Below the pieces are notes generated by a model. The model was not told the DNA's origin, ran no database searches, and saw nothing but the letters and a program-made list of their open reading frames with translations. Positions 34,630-43,637 of a stretch of DNA of 64,000 nucleotides are shown here, one piece after another. The stretch's first letter is position 1; each line of letters begins with the position of its first letter. Source of the DNA: Bradyrhizobium ivorense (GTDB lineage: Bacteria > Pseudomonadota > Alphaproteobacteria > Rhizobiales > Xanthobacteraceae); assembly GCF_900696085.1 (NCBI RefSeq), contig NZ_CAADFC020000021.1, forward strand, positions 106,690 through 170,689, written 5' to 3'. The position numbers were made by a program, and so were the translations under genes.

Positions 34630-36137
34630 TGGGGGCTTCGACAATGACATCGCCTGCAAAACAATTCACGCTGCGGACCGCACTGGCCCGCTCGCTGTCG
34701 TTCTCGGCGGTCGCCGCGCTGCTGCTGGCCCCTCTCCTTGCACCGGCGGTTGCGGCCGATTCCGACAGGAGTGGTGAAGCCGGAGGGAAAGTCGACTTCT
34801 CGACGACCAGCAGCATCGCCGCCAAGACGCGCTTCCTCTCGCTCGGCGTCGGCAAGTCGATGGTGGTCGACCTGCCGCGCGAAGCCAAGGACGTGCTGGT
34901 CGCCGATCCCAAGATCGCCAACGCGGTGATCCGCTCGGCGCAGCGCGCCTACATCATCGGCGCGGCGGTCGGCCAGACCAACGTGGTGTTCTTCGATGCC
35001 GACGGCCAGCAGGTCGCCTCCTACGACATCGCCATCAAGCGCGATCTCAACGGCATGCGCGCCGCGCTCAAGCAGATGCTGCCGGGAGTCAATATCGAGG
35101 GCGTCGGCGACAGCGTGGTGCTGACCGGCACGGTGGCGAGCCCGGTCGAGGCGCAGCAGGCCGGCGACATCGCGGCCAAGCTGGTCGGCGCCGCCGACAA
35201 GGTCGTCAACTCGATCGTGGTGCGCGGCCGCGACCAGGTGATGCTGAAGGTCACCGTCGCCGAGGTGCGCCGCGACGTCATCAAGCAACTCGGCGTCGAT
35301 CTCAGCGCCAGCATGAACTTCGGCACCGCGGCGGTGGCTTTCAACAACAGCAACCCGTTTACCGCGAACAGCGCCGCACTGGTTCCCGGCAACCAGCTGA
35401 CCGGCGCGGCCCTCAACAAGCTGGGCCAGGCGTCGGTGACCGCGACGTTGCGCGCGATGGAGAGCGCCGGCGTGGTGCGCACGCTGGCGGAGCCCAACCT
35501 CACCGCGATCTCGGGTGAATCGGCAACCTTCATTTCGGGCGGCGAGTTTCCAATTCCGACCGGCGTGACCTGTCAGACCACGACCTCGGGCACGATCGGA
35601 AACTGCGTCCAGACCGTCAGCTTCAAGAAGTTCGGCATCTCGCTCAACTTCACGCCGGTGGTGCTGTCGGAGGGGCGGATCAGCCTGAAGGTGATGACCG
35701 AGGTCTCCGAGGTCTCGACCGAGAACTCGCTGACCGGCGGCCAGAACGGAACGACGATCCCCTCGATCAAGACTCGCCGCGCCGACACCACGCTGGAGAT
35801 CCCCTCCGGCGGCTCGATCGCCATGGCCGGATTGATCCAGCAGCAGACCAAGCAGGCCATCAACGGCATGCCCGGCGTTGACCAGATCCCGGTTCTCGGC
35901 CAGCTGTTCCGGAGCCAGGACTTCGTCAACAACGAGACCGAGCTGATGGTCATCGTGACGCCCTATGTGGTGCGCGCCGTCGCGCAGAAGGAGCTGTCGC
36001 GTCCGGATGACGGATTTGCCCCGGCCTCCGACGCCCAGTCGGCGCTGCTCGGGCGCATCAACCGGATCTACGGCATCGCCGCCCGGGCCGAGCCGATCGG
36101 CGCCACGCCGGCCAATTTCGGCTTCATCATCGACTGA
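34629..36137 (+). CDS. cpaC: Tad pilus secretin CpaC
   Basis: 502-residue outer membrane secretin. The signal peptide spans about residues 1-43. An N-terminal pilus secretin domain (FLSLGVGKSMVVDLPREAKD), a BON-like segment (VVLTGTVASPVEAQQAGDIA) and the secretin core (VRTLAEPNLTAISGESATF and GGEFPIP, then AMAGLIQQQTKQAINGMPGV) follow in order. The C-terminal end NETELMVIVTPYVV is the family signature. The start at 34629 overlaps cpaB; ATG at 34644 is an alternative that still keeps the signal peptide. Confidence 0.95.
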   Translation: MGASTMTSPAKQFTLRTALARSLSFSAVAALLLAPLLAPAVAADSDRSGEAGGKVDFSTTSSIAAKTRFLSLGVGKSMVVDLPREAKDVLVADPKIANAVIRSAQRAYIIGAAVGQTNVVFFDADGQQVASYDIAIKRDLNGMRAALKQMLPGVNIEGVGDSVVLTGTVASPVEAQQAGDIAAKLVGAADKVVNSIVVRGRDQVMLKVTVAEVRRDVIKQLGVDLSASMNFGTAAVAFNNSNPFTANSAALVPGNQLTGAALNKLGQASVTATLRAMESAGVVRTLAEPNLTAISGESATFISGGEFPIPTGVTCQTTTSGTIGNCVQTVSFKKFGISLNFTPVVLSEGRISLKVMTEVSEVSTENSLTGGQNGTTIPSIKTRRADTTLEIPSGGSIAMAGLIQQQTKQAINGMPGVDQIPVLGQLFRSQDFVNNETELMVIVTPYVVRAVAQKELSRPDDGFAPASDAQSALLGRINRIYGIAARAEPIGATPANFGFIID

Positions 36138-36168
36138 CGCGGGGCATCAGGGGTTGGGGGATCGAACG

Positions 36169-36906
36169 ATGACACGCAACACAACAGCCGGCCGCACCAA
36201 AATACTGCCGATGTTCGGCGCCCTCCTCGTTGCGGGGGTCGCGCTCGGCGGCTGCAATCTGACCGGCGACGGCGTGACCGGAAGCGTTCCGGACGACTAC
36301 CGGCAGCGCCATCCGATCGCGGTCACCGAAGGCGAGCAGTCGATCGTGGTGTTCGTCGGCCGTGGCCGCGGCAACCTGACCGAGACCCAGCGCGACGACG
36401 TGATGGGGCTGGCGCGCAACTGGCGCCGCGAAGGCACCGGCGCGATCGCGGTCGACGTGCCGGTCGATACACCGAACTCGCGCTCCGCGCAGGCGGTGTA
36501 TCAGGAGATCCGCGGCCTGCTCACGTCGATGGGGGTGCCCGGCCACGCCATCACCAAGCGCGCCTACAATGTCGACGATCCGCGCGCGCTCGCCACCATC
36601 CGCCTCAGCTATCCGAAGATGGCCGCGGTCGCCGGCCCCTGCGGGGTCTGGCCCGCCGACCTCGGGCCGAATATCTACAATCCGAACTACAACGAGAACA
36701 AGCAGTTCGACAATTTCGGGTGCGCCTCGCAGCGCAATTTGGCGGCGATGGTCGGCAATCCGTCCGACCTCGAGCAGCCGCGCAGCGAGACCGCCGCCTA
36801 CACGCCGCGCCGTACGATCGCGTTTGACAGATACCGCAGGGGCGAGTCGACCGCGACCACCTATTCCGAAGTTGAAAAAGCCAAGCTGAGCGACGCCGCG
36901 AAATGA
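36169..36906 (+). CDS. cpaD: CpaD-family pilus biogenesis lipoprotein
   Basis: 245 residues with a lipoprotein signal (VAGVALGGC, acylated Cys about residue 29). The CpaD domain runs from DDYRQRHPIAVTEGEQSIVV to CGVWPADLGPNIYNPNYNEN and FGCASQRNLAAMVGNPSDLE, the best-conserved CpaD block. It is thought to help place the secretin in the outer membrane. ATG at 36169 lies 31 bp after cpaC; the stop overlaps cpaE. Confidence 0.93.
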   Translation: MTRNTTAGRTKILPMFGALLVAGVALGGCNLTGDGVTGSVPDDYRQRHPIAVTEGEQSIVVFVGRGRGNLTETQRDDVMGLARNWRREGTGAIAVDVPVDTPNSRSAQAVYQEIRGLLTSMGVPGHAITKRAYNVDDPRALATIRLSYPKMAAVAGPCGVWPADLGPNIYNPNYNENKQFDNFGCASQRNLAAMVGNPSDLEQPRSETAAYTPRRTIAFDRYRRGESTATTYSEVEKAKLSDAAK

Positions 36907-38159
36907 CTGCTCCACAGCAAGACGAGCCACCGCACGCCGACGATTACATCGCGCCGGCGCCGCGGATTTCCGTGCAGGCGTTCTGCGCCAGCGTCGCGAC
37001 CGCCACGACGGCGCGCGCCGCGGCCGAGGACCGCCGGCTGGCCAAGGCCCACCTCTCCGTCCACATGGGCGGCATCGTGGCTGCGATCGACACCTATCAC
37101 AAGGCGCCGACGCCCAACGTCATCGTGCTGGAAACCGAGCCGGACAAGGATTTCCTCGCCGGCCTCGACGAGCTCGCCACCGTCTGCGATCCCGGCACCC
37201 GCGTCGTCGTGCTCGGCACTCCCGGCGAGGTCGCGCCCTATCGCGAGCTGGTGCGGCGCGGCGTCAACGACTACGTGGTCGGCCCGGTCAAGGTGCTCGA
37301 CATCGTGCGCTCGATCTGCAGCCTGTTCTCGGCCTCGGAAGCGGTCTCGGTCGGCCGCCTGATCGCGGTCGCGGGCGCCAAGGGCGGCGTCGGCGCCTCG
37401 ACCATCGCCCACAACGTCGCCTGGACCATCGCGCGCGATCTCGGCCTCGATTCGGTCGTCATCGATCTCGACCTCGCGTTCGGCACCGCCGGCCTCGACT
37501 ACAACCAGGATCCGGTGCAGGGCATCGCCAACGCGGTGTTCGCGCCCGAGCGTCCTGACACCGCCTTCATGGACCGCCTGCTCGCCAAGTGCAGCGACCA
37601 TCTGAGCCTGCTGGCGGCGCCGGCCACGCTCGACCAGGTCTACGATTTCGGCGCCGACGCGTTCGACGCCATCTTCGACACGATGCGCATGACGACGTCC
37701 TGCATCGTGCTCGACGTGCCGCATCAATGGACCGCCTGGACCAAGCGCGTGCTGGTCGGCGCCGACGACATCCTGATCGTCGCCGAGCCCGACCTCGCCA
37801 ACATGCGCAACACCAAGAACATGCTCAACCTGCTGAAGTCGGCGCGCCCCAATGACCGTCCGCCGCTCTACTGTCTGAACCAGGTCGGCATGCCGAAGCG
37901 GCCCGAGATCGAGGTCAAGGAATTCGCCAAGTCGATCGAGAGCCAGCCGATCGCGGCGATCCCGTTCGACTGCCGGCTGTTCGGCGAGGCCGCCAACAAC
38001 GGCCAGATGATCGCGGAAGTTTCTGCGCGCCACCGCACCACGAAGACCTTCCTGCAGATCGCGCAGCGCCTGACCGGTCGGCCCGACCTCGCCGAGGAGC
38101 GCGAGTCGCTGCTGTCGCCGATTCTCAAGCGGCTGCAGGGGCGCCGGGCTGCCGGCTAA
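36903..38159 (+). CDS. cpaE: CpaE, MinD/ParA-like pilus localisation ATPase
   Basis: 418 residues. An N-terminal receiver-like domain (residues ~20-135, NVIVLETEPDKDFLAGLDEL, then TRVVVLG and VRRGVNDYVVGPV) precedes a P-loop ATPase of the MinD/ParA type with deviant Walker A AGAKGGVGAST near residue 156. CpaE positions the Tad machine at the pole. It overlaps cpaD by 4 bp. The canonical next gene, cpaF (the secretion ATPase), is not here; the downstream gene is on the other strand. Confidence 0.94.
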   Translation: MTAPQQDEPPHADDYIAPAPRISVQAFCASVATATTARAAAEDRRLAKAHLSVHMGGIVAAIDTYHKAPTPNVIVLETEPDKDFLAGLDELATVCDPGTRVVVLGTPGEVAPYRELVRRGVNDYVVGPVKVLDIVRSICSLFSASEAVSVGRLIAVAGAKGGVGASTIAHNVAWTIARDLGLDSVVIDLDLAFGTAGLDYNQDPVQGIANAVFAPERPDTAFMDRLLAKCSDHLSLLAAPATLDQVYDFGADAFDAIFDTMRMTTSCIVLDVPHQWTAWTKRVLVGADDILIVAEPDLANMRNTKNMLNLLKSARPNDRPPLYCLNQVGMPKRPEIEVKEFAKSIESQPIAAIPFDCRLFGEAANNGQMIAEVSARHRTTKTFLQIAQRLTGRPDLAEERESLLSPILKRLQGRRAAG

Positions 38160-38185
38160 TCATCACTGTTGATGGCTAGATGGAG

Positions 38186-39010
38186 CTAGTCGCGGCGGCT
38201 GGTCGCGACCGGAATCTTGTCGGTGTCGGCGCGGCTGGCTTCCTTGCGCGCCAACAGCCGCTTCAGCGCGGCGACGTTGGCGGTGCCCTGCTCCGGCGGC
38301 AGATCGGCCTTCATGATGGTCTCGGCCTCGGACTGGCGGCCCTGCAGGCCGACCACGACGGCGAGATTGGTCCGCACCCGCATGTCGCCGGGCGCACGCT
38401 CGCGGGCCTTGCGCAAGGTCTCCTCCGCCTTCGGCAGGTCCTTTGACAGCAGGTAAGACAGACCGAGATTGGACAGCACCGACGGATCGTCAGGCGTGAT
38501 CTTCAGAGCGCTGGAATAATACTGGCGGGCCTCGTCATGGCGGTCGAGCTGGTCGAGCACCGCGCCCTGCGCGGACAGGATTCGCCAGTTCGGATCTTCG
38601 GGGCTGTGGGCGCGCCCGAGCACCTCGAACGCCTGCTGGAAATTGCCGTTGTCGGCGAGCGCCCGGCCATAACCCGCCAGCAGCGGCTTGTTGCCGGGCT
38701 GGGCCAGCACCGCCTGCTCGAGCACGGCGACCGCCTGGGCCCGTTGCCCGGTGGCGCGCAGCGCCCGGGAATATTTCAGCGTGGCGTCGACGTCCTTTGG
38801 ATTGGCGCGGACGCGCTCATGATAGGCTTCGATGTCGCGCCTGACATCGCTGGGCGCCGGGCTCGGCTCCGCCATGTCGCCCAATGACCCAGTGATATCG
38901 GACGGCCCCGAGGTCTGGCAGGCGGACAGCCCGATCAGCAGGATCGCGGCAGACATCGTGCCTGCGAAACGGCGCGCGCGGCCTTTTGGTCGGAATGATT
39001 TCTCAGACAT
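38186..39010 (-). CDS. TadD-like TPR lipoprotein
   Basis: 274 residues with a lipobox (LIGLSAC, Cys near residue 31) and four to five TPR motifs, for example YSSALKITPDDPSVLSNLGL and SYLLSKDLPKAEETLRKARE. TadD is a TPR lipoprotein needed for Tad pilus assembly. The adjacency to cpaE supports that name, but the gene is convergent (27 bp between stops), so it is not in the same transcript. ATG at 39010; a TTG just upstream is less likely. Confidence 0.85.
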   Translation of the reverse strand: MSEKSFRPKGRARRFAGTMSAAILLIGLSACQTSGPSDITGSLGDMAEPSPAPSDVRRDIEAYHERVRANPKDVDATLKYSRALRATGQRAQAVAVLEQAVLAQPGNKPLLAGYGRALADNGNFQQAFEVLGRAHSPEDPNWRILSAQGAVLDQLDRHDEARQYYSSALKITPDDPSVLSNLGLSYLLSKDLPKAEETLRKARERAPGDMRVRTNLAVVVGLQGRQSEAETIMKADLPPEQGTANVAALKRLLARKEASRADTDKIPVATSRRD

Positions 39011-39171
39011 CAACGGGACTCGGGAACGGCGAAGGTTCCCGGATGCTCACAGCTTAACCCTAATGCCGGGTTAAGCCCGGTATCATGCCCCCGTCATACC
39101 AATGGCCGACACGGCCCAAGGTACGGTCGGGGCGCGGCCAGGCCGCGCCAAAAGCTGCACCGAAATCGGGA

Positions 39172-39417
39172 TCAGTCGACGAACTGGGCGCCGAATTCGT
39201 GTCCGATCCGCCAGGCCAGGCGGCACTGGCGCGGCCTGCCGGTCGAGAACAGGATGGTGAATTCCGGCGGAATCTCCAGATATTCGGCGATCACCTTGAC
39301 GCCGCCGGAGGAAATATCGGTGATCATGCAGTCACGCGGCAGCGAGCCCGTTCCTATCTGGATCTTGGCGACGCTGCGGCACGCACGGCGTTCGCTCTTG
39401 CGGCGATTCACAAACAT
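39172..39417 (-). CDS. PilZ domain protein
   Basis: 81 residues. RRKSERRACRSVAKIQIG, followed about 20 residues later by CMITDISSGGVKVIA, matches the single PilZ domain with RxxxR and DxSxxG (c-di-GMP-binding) motifs. The C-terminus RLAWRIGHEFGAQFVD completes the barrel. ATG at 39417 is preferred to TTG at 39429. It may link c-di-GMP to surface behaviour, and the neighbouring pilus genes make that attractive but unproven. Confidence 0.85.
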   Translation of the reverse strand: MFVNRRKSERRACRSVAKIQIGTGSLPRDCMITDISSGGVKVIAEYLEIPPEFTILFSTGRPRQCRLAWRIGHEFGAQFVD

Positions 39418-39665
39418 TCTCTGCCCCAACCCTTGCTGGACAATCCTTCGCGTCCAACCGTGATAGCGGGGAAAGATTGGGATCTGCCTAGCGGAACGCC
39501 ACGTAGTTTAGCGATTGCTTTCAACCTTCACTTACCTCGACGGCCCCCGCGAGCCCGCAGCCCGGGCTGGATCGGCGCGAAACCTTCGGGAACAAAAGGG
39601 GTTGAACCCCCGCCGATTGGGCTTAGCCTGTTCGTTCGACTCGATTTTCCGGGGTACGACCGAGC

Positions 39666-41357
39666 ATGGGAACCATGGTCTTACTTGATCTCCTGGGTGG
39701 CGTGGCGCTGCTGCTGTGGGGCCTTCATATGGTCCACAGCGGGATTTTGCGCGCTTTCGGCCCCGATCTGCGGCTGTTGCTCGCCAAAGGTCTAACCAAC
39801 CGCTTCACAGCGTTTGCCGCCGGGCTCGGCCTGACCGCCCTGCTCCAGAGCTCGACCGCGACGGCCCTGATCACGAGCTCGTTCGCCGCCGAGGGGCTCG
39901 TCAGCCTGGTGCCGGCGCTCGCCATCATGCTGGGCGCCAATGTCGGCACCACCCTGATCGTGCAGGTGCTGTCGTTCAACGTCGCCGCGGTCGCGCCGGT
40001 GCTGTTCGTCATCGGCCTGGTCGCATTCCGCAGCGGGCCGCGCTCGAAGGTGAAGGATCTCGGCCGGGTCTCGATCGGCCTCGGCCTGATGCTGCTGGCG
40101 CTGCATATCCTGCTCGACACCCTCGCGCCGGCGGAGAATGCGCCCGGCATGCGCGTCTTCATGAACGCGATCACCGGCGATCCGGTGCTCTGCATCCTGA
40201 TCGGCGCCGTCGTCACCTGGCTGGTGCATTCCAGCGTCGCCAGCGTGCTGCTGGTGATGTCGCTGGCCTATTCGCAGTTCATCTCGCCCTACGCCGCGTT
40301 TGCCCTGGTGCTCGGCGCCAATCTCGGCAGCGCGATCAATCCGCTGATCGAGGGCGCGCGGCGCGACAATCCGGCGAGCTACCGCTTGCCGGTCGGCAAC
40401 CTCGTCAACCGCCTCGTCGGCATCCTCCTGATCGCGCCGTTCCTGCGCCCGATCACCGAGCACATCCACGCCTGGCAGCCCGATCTCGCCAAGGCGACCG
40501 CGCAATTCCACATCGCGTTCAATGTCGCGACCGCGGTGCTGTTCATCGGCGTGCTCGACGGCATGGCGCGGCTGCTTGAGCGTGTCCTGCCCAAGCGCGT
40601 GCAGGAGACCGATCCGTCACGGCCGCGCTATCTCGACGAAACCGCACTGGAGACGCCCTCGCTCGCCCTGACCGATGCCTCGCGCGAGGTGCTGCACATG
40701 GGCGATTACGTCGAAGCCATGCTGCGCAAGGTGATGGCAGCGATGATGACCAACGATCGCGGCGTGGTCGACCAGGTCTCGAAGATGGACAACAGCGTCG
40801 ACAGCCTCAACGAGGCGATCAAGCTCTACGTCACCAAGCTGACCCGCGGCAGCCTCGACGAGCGCGAGGGCCAGCGCGCCATGGAGATCGTCGCCTTTGC
40901 GATCAATCTCGAGCATATGGGCGACATCATCGACAAGAATTTGAGCGAGCTCGCGACCAAGAAGATCAAGCGCCGGCTGCAATTCTCCAGCGAGGGCGCC
41001 GAGGAATTGTCGGCCTTCCACAAGCGAACCATCGATTCGCTGCGCATTGCGTTCGGCGTGTTCATGTCCGGCGACGCCAATGAGGCGCGCAAGCTGCTGA
41101 CCGAAAAAGCCGCGTTGCGCGCGGTCGAGCTCGCTGCCGTCGACCGCCACCTCGAGCGGCTGCGCGAGGGCCGCCCCGAGACCATCGAGACCACCTCGCT
41201 GCATCTCGACGTGCTGCGCGACCTGCGCCGCATCCATTCGCACATCTGCTCGGTCGCCTATCCGGTGCTGGATGCCACCGGCGAGACCGCGGCCGATCGC
41301 AGCCGCGACGCGGAGGTGGACCCACTGCCGGCCGCGCCGTCGCCGGGCCGGCCGTAA
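39666..41357 (+). CDS. Na/Pi cotransporter family protein with PhoU-like domain
   Basis: 563 residues. The membrane part holds two inverted Na/Pi-cotransporter repeats: ALLQSSTATALITSSF (Q61 onward) with MLGANVGTTLI, and HSSVASVLLVMSLAYSQF with LGANLGSAINPL. The C-terminal ~210 residues (from REVLHMGDYVEAMLRKVMAA) form a helical PhoU-like domain with EIVAFAINLEHMGDIIDKNL. Such proteins (NptA/YjbB type) move phosphate with sodium, often as exporters. ATG at 39666; standing alone. Confidence 0.9.
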   Translation: MGTMVLLDLLGGVALLLWGLHMVHSGILRAFGPDLRLLLAKGLTNRFTAFAAGLGLTALLQSSTATALITSSFAAEGLVSLVPALAIMLGANVGTTLIVQVLSFNVAAVAPVLFVIGLVAFRSGPRSKVKDLGRVSIGLGLMLLALHILLDTLAPAENAPGMRVFMNAITGDPVLCILIGAVVTWLVHSSVASVLLVMSLAYSQFISPYAAFALVLGANLGSAINPLIEGARRDNPASYRLPVGNLVNRLVGILLIAPFLRPITEHIHAWQPDLAKATAQFHIAFNVATAVLFIGVLDGMARLLERVLPKRVQETDPSRPRYLDETALETPSLALTDASREVLHMGDYVEAMLRKVMAAMMTNDRGVVDQVSKMDNSVDSLNEAIKLYVTKLTRGSLDEREGQRAMEIVAFAINLEHMGDIIDKNLSELATKKIKRRLQFSSEGAEELSAFHKRTIDSLRIAFGVFMSGDANEARKLLTEKAALRAVELAAVDRHLERLREGRPETIETTSLHLDVLRDLRRIHSHICSVAYPVLDATGETAADRSRDAEVDPLPAAPSPGRP

Positions 41358-41373
41358 CGGTCGATCAGAGATT

Positions 41374-41548
41374 TCACCTCTCCCTTGGGAGAGGCATCGG
41401 CCGCCTTCGGCGGCCGTCGTCAGGAACGCCGAAGCGAAGCTTCGGCTATGGCGCAGCGCCGGGTGAGGGGCTACGGTCTCTCGTTGGATCTGCGGCCCCT
41501 CACCCGATTTGCTGCGCAAATCGACCTCTCCCCATCGGGGAGAGGTGA
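41374..41548. repeat. Interspersed inverted repeat (CCTCTCCC / GGGGAGAGG type)
   Basis: The outer arms TCACCTCTCCC and GGGGAGAGGTGA, with inner GGGTGAGGGGC and GCCCCTCACCC, make a nested palindrome of about 175 bp. It lies between the Na/Pi gene and the convergent FucU-like gene. This class of dispersed hairpin is frequent in Bradyrhizobium intergenic DNA (recollection). It also holds local palindromes such as GCCGCCTTCGGCGGC. Confidence 0.75.
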
Positions 41549-41588
41549 ACCGAGATGCCAGACCGGATTAACCCAATTTCATCCCCCG

Positions 41589-42044
41589 CTACGCTTCGTC
41601 GGGTGGGATGACACCCTTCTTCAGGATGAAATTGCCGTAGAAGCGGCGCTCGCCGGTCTGGATGATGCAATAGGCCTTGCGCGCCGCCTCATAGAAAGCA
41701 AACCGTTCGATCGCGCCCATCGGCGACGAGCGCCCCTGTGCGGCATCGATCTCGTGCTGCACCTCCTGCCGCACCGGCGGGATCTCGCGGGGCTGGCCGA
41801 CCACCTCCATCGTCGTCACCGCCGTGTCGACGAAGGAGTCGAGCGGCAGCACCGACAGGATGGCACGGGCCGCCCGCGGCGCAGACACGTTATCGATACG
41901 CAGCAGCTTGCCGAGGACGGTCTGGCGCGCCACGGTGTCGGCCGGGAAATTGGTGTCGCACAGCACCAGCTCGTCGCCATGACCCATCGATCGCAACGCA
42001 TGCAGCACATCCGCGTTGAGCAGCGGATCGATCGATTTCAGCAT
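41589..42044 (-). CDS. FucU/RbsD-type sugar mutarotase
   Basis: 151 residues. MLKSIDPLLNADVLHALRSM and GHGDELVLCDTNFPA (H22 and D30) are the family start and active-site region, and a YNxI-like closing segment is present as RRFYGNFILKKGVIPP. Family members interconvert sugar anomers (fucose or ribose). With no sugar operon around, the substrate cannot be named. It stands alone on the minus strand next to the accessory patch. Confidence 0.85.
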   Translation of the reverse strand: MLKSIDPLLNADVLHALRSMGHGDELVLCDTNFPADTVARQTVLGKLLRIDNVSAPRAARAILSVLPLDSFVDTAVTTMEVVGQPREIPPVRQEVQHEIDAAQGRSSPMGAIERFAFYEAARKAYCIIQTGERRFYGNFILKKGVIPPDEA

Positions 42045-42403
42045 GGTGCCCGCCTCTCTGACGTATTCTCTGTTCCGATTGTGCCACGCCCGACGGCTGC
42101 ACGACCTCCGCTGTATCCGGTCGCATATCCATCCGGCAGACTACCGTGCTGAACGCGCCGGCGAGCTAGACTAGCGTCCGATCACGTCGGTACAATGGAG
42201 CCCGCGAGCTTCCGGCTCTGGCCGCCCGACCCGACTCATCAACGAGCCTTCCAGCAAACTGGACATTAGTCCGGTGGGAGGACGATGGCCCAGGAGTCTT
42301 GATAGACACCATATCAACATAGACACCATATCAACGCGCATACACACTACTCCCGTCCAGAAACAACCTGAGCTATACAGCTGGTCAACGGGGGAGATAG
42401 CTC
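42045..42403. other. 359-bp spacer upstream of the Mrr-type nuclease
   Basis: It starts GC-rich and becomes AT-richer toward the nuclease gene. It contains a tandem 17-bp repeat (listed separately) and a five-codon frame after GGGAGG (ATGGCCCAGGAGTCTTGA, about 42284-42301) that looks like the 5' scrap of a gene. No full gene is seen. Confidence 0.45.
42302..42335. repeat. Perfect tandem repeat, two 17-bp units
   Basis: ATAGACACCATATCAAC occurs twice with no spacer at 42302-42318 and 42319-42335, about 70 bp before the nuclease start codon. Its local composition is much richer in A/T than the flanks. Confidence 0.85.
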
Positions 42404-43423
42404 ATGTCTGACAATAATGTCTGGGGCATTCACGGCGGGAAGACCGGAGACGCAGAATCGTTGTTTTTCAAACACGACTGCGTGGCTCTCGGTTGGGCGT
42501 CGGTCGGCGACCTTTCAAAACTAAAGCCAGACCGCGAAGCCTTCAAAGAAGTCATTGCAGCAACCTATCCGGAAAAGAAACCAGGCTCAGTCCCCGTAAA
42601 TGCTGGCCAATTGTTTCGATTTGTGCACGAGGTTGAGCTCGGGGATCTAGTCGTCTACCCATCGAAGGCCGATCGCAAGATTTATGTCGGGAAAATTGCC
42701 GGCGGTTATTTGTACGATCCGACGACGGAACCAACGTATCCTCATCGTCGCGCCGTGAAGTGGCTGCACTCCGTACCGCGTACCAAGTTTAGTCAGGGCG
42801 CCCTATACGAAATCGGTTCGGCAATGAGCCTCTTCCTGGTGAAGAACTATGCTGATGAATTCCGAGCCGTTGTGGTTGGCAAGGCGATCCCAGTCCAAAC
42901 TGTGCCGGTCTCTGAGGACGAGACGGTTGCGGCGGTTGCGGAGGACGTTGAAGAGAGTACAACCGACTATATCCTCAAGAAACTAGCTACCGATCTAAAG
43001 GGGCACCCGTTCGCTGAGTTTGTTGCACACCTCCTTGGCACTATGGGGTATCGCACTCGTCTGTCCCCAGAAGGTCCGGATGGCGGGGTCGATATTATCG
43101 CCCACAAGGATGAACTCGGCTTTGAACCTCCCATCATCAAGGTACAGGTGAAAAGTAGCGAGGGTAGTGTCGGCGACCCTGCTCTCTCCGCCCTTTACGG
43201 CAAGGTAGGGCATACCGAGTTCGGCCTCTTTGTTACGTTGGGCACCTTTACCAATCAGGCGAAAAGCTTTGCAAAGGGGAAAAGCAACCTCCGGCTTATC
43301 GACGGTCAGGAGCTAGTCAAGCTCGTCTTCGAACACTATCAGCAATTTGATGCTCGTCACAAAGGGCTTCTGGCTTTGCGCCAAGCCTATGTCCCTGACG
43401 TCATCGAAACCGAGGACGATTGA
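42404..43423 (+). CDS. Mrr-type restriction endonuclease with EVE/PUA-like N-terminus
   Basis: 339 residues. The C-terminal Mrr_cat nuclease shows PFAEFVAHLLGTMGYRTRLS, then GPDGGVDIIAHKD (D230) and IIKVQVKSS (Q248, K250), the D-(Q)xK core. Residues 1-110 (VWGIHGGKTGDAESLFFKHD, ALGWASVGDLSKL, LGDLVVYPSKADRKIYVGKI) resemble EVE/PUA-like modules. By family knowledge EVE modules can bind modified cytosines, and Mrr enzymes cut modified DNA, so a modification-dependent (type IV) restriction role is likely. No methylase or specificity gene is nearby. Codon use is AT-richer than the neighbours, and a GGGGGAGATAGCTC leader supplies the ribosome site. Probable horizontal transfer. Confidence 0.85.
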   Translation: MSDNNVWGIHGGKTGDAESLFFKHDCVALGWASVGDLSKLKPDREAFKEVIAATYPEKKPGSVPVNAGQLFRFVHEVELGDLVVYPSKADRKIYVGKIAGGYLYDPTTEPTYPHRRAVKWLHSVPRTKFSQGALYEIGSAMSLFLVKNYADEFRAVVVGKAIPVQTVPVSEDETVAAVAEDVEESTTDYILKKLATDLKGHPFAEFVAHLLGTMGYRTRLSPEGPDGGVDIIAHKDELGFEPPIIKVQVKSSEGSVGDPALSALYGKVGHTEFGLFVTLGTFTNQAKSFAKGKSNLRLIDGQELVKLVFEHYQQFDARHKGLLALRQAYVPDVIETEDD

Positions 43424-43447
43424 GCCTTTTAGAGGTTGTGGGCCAGT

Positions 43448-43585
43448 CTAGCGATCCAGCGTCTTCGATGCGGAGCCGCGGCTCTTCACCATCAGCATGA
43501 TGTTGCGGGTGCAGATCAGCGTGGCGAGCCCCCTGCCCGATGATGATGAGGGTTCGCGCCTGCTTCCCACTTTTCGAGGGCATAG
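43448..43585 (-). pseudogene. Degraded 3' copy of the LABN gene
   Basis: The minus strand reads GLATLICTRNIMLMVKSRG and ends SASKTLDR, matching the end of the intact LABN gene (GLATLIYIRNIMLIIKNRG, ASKTLDR). The match continues about 60 bp further upstream at DNA level but in another frame, because a C-run has one extra base (GAGCCCCCTG against GAGCCCCTG). No start exists. It lies 1.34 kb from the intact gene, with the cytochrome gene between them. Confidence 0.85.
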
Positions 43586-43637
43586 CGAACGTCCCGTCAT
43601 TGCGCCCCAGAGGTTCTGCCGTTGACAGTCGGCCGCT

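Noticed and set aside
43586..43637. Further extension of the LABN copy toward the cytochrome stop
   Set aside because: Similarity to the intact LABN gene fades by about 43585 and no convincing alignment continues.
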